DNA from: Pseudalkalibacillus hwajinpoensis
Lineage (GTDB): Bacteria; Bacillota; Bacilli; Bacillales; Guptibacillaceae
Direction: 5' to 3'
Length of the DNA: 64,000 nucleotides
Assembly: GCF_015234585.1 (NCBI RefSeq)
Contig: NZ_JADFCM010000004.1
Location: 1 to 64,000 of the forward strand
Below the pieces are notes generated by a model. The model saw only the letters and a list, made by a program, of their open reading frames with translations, had not been told where the DNA came from and made no database searches. The translations under genes were made by a program, and so were the position numbers. Numbering within the stretch: position 1 is the stretch's first letter; each line of letters starts with the position of its first letter. Below, piece after piece: positions 62,509 through 64,000 of the stretch.

Positions 62509-62720
62509 AGCCTTTTCACGTAATACATTCTTCCATCCCCTCTGAGGGTTGGTTCATCACATTCCCTATCTTAACCCATATACGCTCTCTGTCAATCTCT
62601 TTCCTATATCATCCATTATTGAGAATCTTCTTACGTATTATTCCTTATTCCCGCTTCTTTAAAAAGAATCCCTAAATATTTGGCACGCTTGACTAAAGTA
62701 AATCGTAACAAAATAAATCA

Positions 62721-62763
62721 AACCAAAATAAAGAGCCATCATAGACGGCTCTTTATTTTGGTT
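62721..62763 (-). terminator. Terminator of the hydrolase gene overlapping its stop codon
   Basis: A 17-bp perfect stem (AACCAAAATAAAGAGCC with its complement, 9-nt loop); the right arm touches the stop codon. Confidence 0.75.
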
Positions 62764-63467
62764 TATTCTTCTATCCACCTTGTAATTGTTTGAACAGCCT
62801 CGTTGATTTGTTGATCAGAAGTGAGGGAACCTGGGTTATCACCTTTTTGTTCACCATACATGCCGTAGTTGGCATGGTTGCCCCCTTCGATAATGTGTAT
62901 CTCTGCTAAAGAAGAGAGCAACTCTTCTTTTTCTTTTTGATCAGATAGGACTGCAACTCCATCATCTTCACCATAGATCGTAAGCGTCGGTATAGACAGT
63001 TTAGACATATCTTCAATTGGATAAGCTGCAAGGAAAAACAACCCTTGGATTTCATCAGGATGTTCGATAGCAAATGATGATGCCACAGCGCCTCCGAGAG
63101 AATGACCACCAATGTACCATTCCCCTACATCGTCATATTTACTTATCATTTCAGATGCTTTATCTCCATCTAAAATGGCCAGGTTTAACGTCAGACGAGG
63201 GATCACTACAAAATAACCTTCCTCAGCAAGCTGGTGAGCTAAAAAAGCATATGCCTCTTCCTCTACCTTGCCGCCTTGATAGAAAATAATCCCTTTGTCA
63301 GCATGTTGTGATCCAAATGTTAATTCACTTTCATTTGATTCTTCCATGTACTCTAAAGCTTCCTGTGTTGGTTCATAAGACGCTTTTGCCCAGAAGAAGA
63401 AGACGATCGCAAGAACTAGTAATATCAGTGGAACGATAACTAACAGTCGTTTCATGAACTTCTTCAT
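62763..63467 (-). CDS. Membrane-anchored alpha/beta hydrolase
   Basis: 234 residues. One N-terminal membrane segment (LLVIVPLILLVLAIVFFFWA) is followed by an alpha/beta hydrolase domain: nucleophile elbow YIGGHSLGGAVAS (Ser near 122), acidic LTIYGEDDGVAV and His in IIEGGNHANYG. FYQGGKVEEEAYAFLAHQLA recalls the DUF3089/PldP-like lipase group. Substrate unknown. AAAGGAG precedes the ATG; a palindromic operator lies in the leader. Confidence 0.85.
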   Translation of the reverse strand: MKKFMKRLLVIVPLILLVLAIVFFFWAKASYEPTQEALEYMEESNESELTFGSQHADKGIIFYQGGKVEEEAYAFLAHQLAEEGYFVVIPRLTLNLAILDGDKASEMISKYDDVGEWYIGGHSLGGAVASSFAIEHPDEIQGLFFLAAYPIEDMSKLSIPTLTIYGEDDGVAVLSDQKEKEELLSSLAEIHIIEGGNHANYGMYGEQKGDNPGSLTSDQQINEAVQTITRWIEE

Positions 63468-63480
63468 TTGAGATCTCCTT

Positions 63481-63530
63481 TATATGTGCATTATCACATA
63501 TATAATACGATAGATCTCATATCTTCACAA
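63481..63530 (-). promoter_or_regulatory. Promoter and operator of the hydrolase gene
   Basis: On the minus strand TTGTGA (63530-63525), 17 nt, TATTAT (63507-63502). The perfect palindrome TATATGTG-N6-CACATATA (63481-63502) begins where the -10 ends and reaches almost to the ribosome binding site, as a repressor site would. Confidence 0.55.
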
Positions 63531-63542
63531 TAGTTGCATCGG

Positions 63543-64000
63543 TTAAAATGAGCGTTGTTTCCCGAGGCTAAGAAGCGAATTAATTTCACATTGATATACC
63601 TTCGCTTCTTTTGGACCTATTGCTTCTCCCACCTTGGCTTGAAGGATTGTAAGCCGTTCTATCTCTGATTGAGTTAAATAAACTGGCGATGGACTCATAA
63701 TCCCTTTAACAACTGAGCCATTTGTTTCGCTCTCGTAGTGATACGTTTGAATGTTTTCACTCTGAAGCCGGTTGTTATTTTGTTCAACAATTTGATCTGT
63801 TTTTTGCTCGATATAACGCTTTAGAAAAGCGCTGCTCCCGAACCCTGTAAGTAGCGCTAAATAGAGTAAGTATTGACCTGAAGCTGTTTCAATAAATAAT
63901 AACGTCGTTAATATCCCACCAATTCCACCAACTAATGGCTCTTTTATTGATCCAATATTATAATAGACTGCATTATTTTGTTGATTGACTACTTTTCGAA
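63543..64000 (-). CDS. C-terminal part of a membrane protein, unknown (cut by window end)
   Basis: The frame is open from the right window edge to a stop at 63543-63545, giving the last 152 residues. Two hydrophobic segments (VGGIGGILTTLLFIETA and QYLLYLALLTGFGSS) are followed by a basic and polar cytoplasmic tail with IERLTILQAKVGEAIGPKEA. The 5' end lies outside, and codon use is like its neighbours. Family not recognised. Confidence 0.6.
   Translation of the reverse strand, partial: RKVVNQQNNAVYYNIGSIKEPLVGGIGGILTTLLFIETASGQYLLYLALLTGFGSSAFLKRYIEQKTDQIVEQNNNRLQSENIQTYHYESETNGSVVKGIMSPSPVYLTQSEIERLTILQAKVGEAIGPKEAKVYQCEINSLLSLGKQRSF

Overview
The window is chromosomal DNA of a low-GC, endospore-forming member of the Bacillaceae. 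The evidence is an alpha/beta-type small acid-soluble spore protein, YhaL, a YheC/YheD spore-coat cluster, an Hpr/ScoC homologue, the coproporphyrin-dependent hemEHY operon, sigma-B-type promoters and AAGGAGG-type ribosome binding sites. Gene order matches several Bacillus subtilis blocks (pbpF-hemEHY-yhgD-yhgE; ecsCBA-hit-serC-trpP-yhaH-hpr-yhaI-prsA-yhaL-yhaM-yhaN-yhaO-yhaP-yhaQ-yhzD; yheA-yheB-yheD/C-yheE; yxkF-msmX), but the blocks are rejoined and carry insertions. Two osmoprotectant transporters, an OpuC-like operon and a Ktr potassium channel would suit a salt-tolerant or marine species; that is inference. The genus cannot be fixed from the sequence. I see no insertion sequence, phage, CRISPR array, rRNA or tRNA.

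Layout. 1-3.3 kb: the end of an OpuAC-like glycine betaine binding protein, convergent with an OpuC-type operon. 3.4-14.4 kb: yhgE, yhgD and a KinB-like kinase, then hemY-hemH-hemE, pbpF and hmoB. 14.5-22.1 kb: stress and envelope genes (PRC-barrel protein, formate/nitrite channel, a second YhgE/Pip protein, lipid kinase and PAP2 phosphatase, DUF3243, PfpI/DJ-1 protein, ferritin-like protein). 22.1-31 kb: ecsCBA, hit, serC, trpP, yhaH, hpr and yhaI. 31-45.6 kb: DUF3267, YpmS-like, prsA, yhaL, an MFS transporter, yhaM, cssS-cssR, yhaN-yhaO, yhaP-yhaQ and yhzD. 45.7-48.7 kb: aldehyde dehydrogenase, HAD phosphatase and a zinc-ribbon protein. 48.8-56.1 kb: yheA, yheB, four tandem ATP-grasp genes, yheE and a small acidic protein. 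56.2-60.1 kb: yxkF-msmX and a cystine-type SBP/permease pair. 60.1-64 kb: a zinc-ribbon protein, a spore protein, a tandem structured repeat, a Ktr channel, a lipase-like hydrolase and a cut-off membrane protein.

How the genes connect. Protein secretion is a strong theme: EcsAB, PrsA, the CssRS secretion-stress system, Hpr (which in B. subtilis represses proteases) and YhgE proteins lie within about 40 kb. cssRS sits inside a same-strand series yhaO-yhaN-cssR-cssS-yhaM. Heme synthesis (hemEHY) is next to a heme monooxygenase (hmoB). At least five sites match the sigma-B consensus closely (hmoB, PRC-barrel gene, both sides of the PfpI/ferritin divergence, zinc-ribbon gene), so the window holds a dispersed general-stress regulon.

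The items most worth a second look are the four-gene YheC/YheD ATP-grasp operon, the 118-119 bp tandem repeat at 60690-61075 whose helices covary between copies, the sigma-B set, the paired 23-bp operators in front of yhgE, a TRAP-like GAG array before trpP, and a leader-like transcript with terminator before hit.
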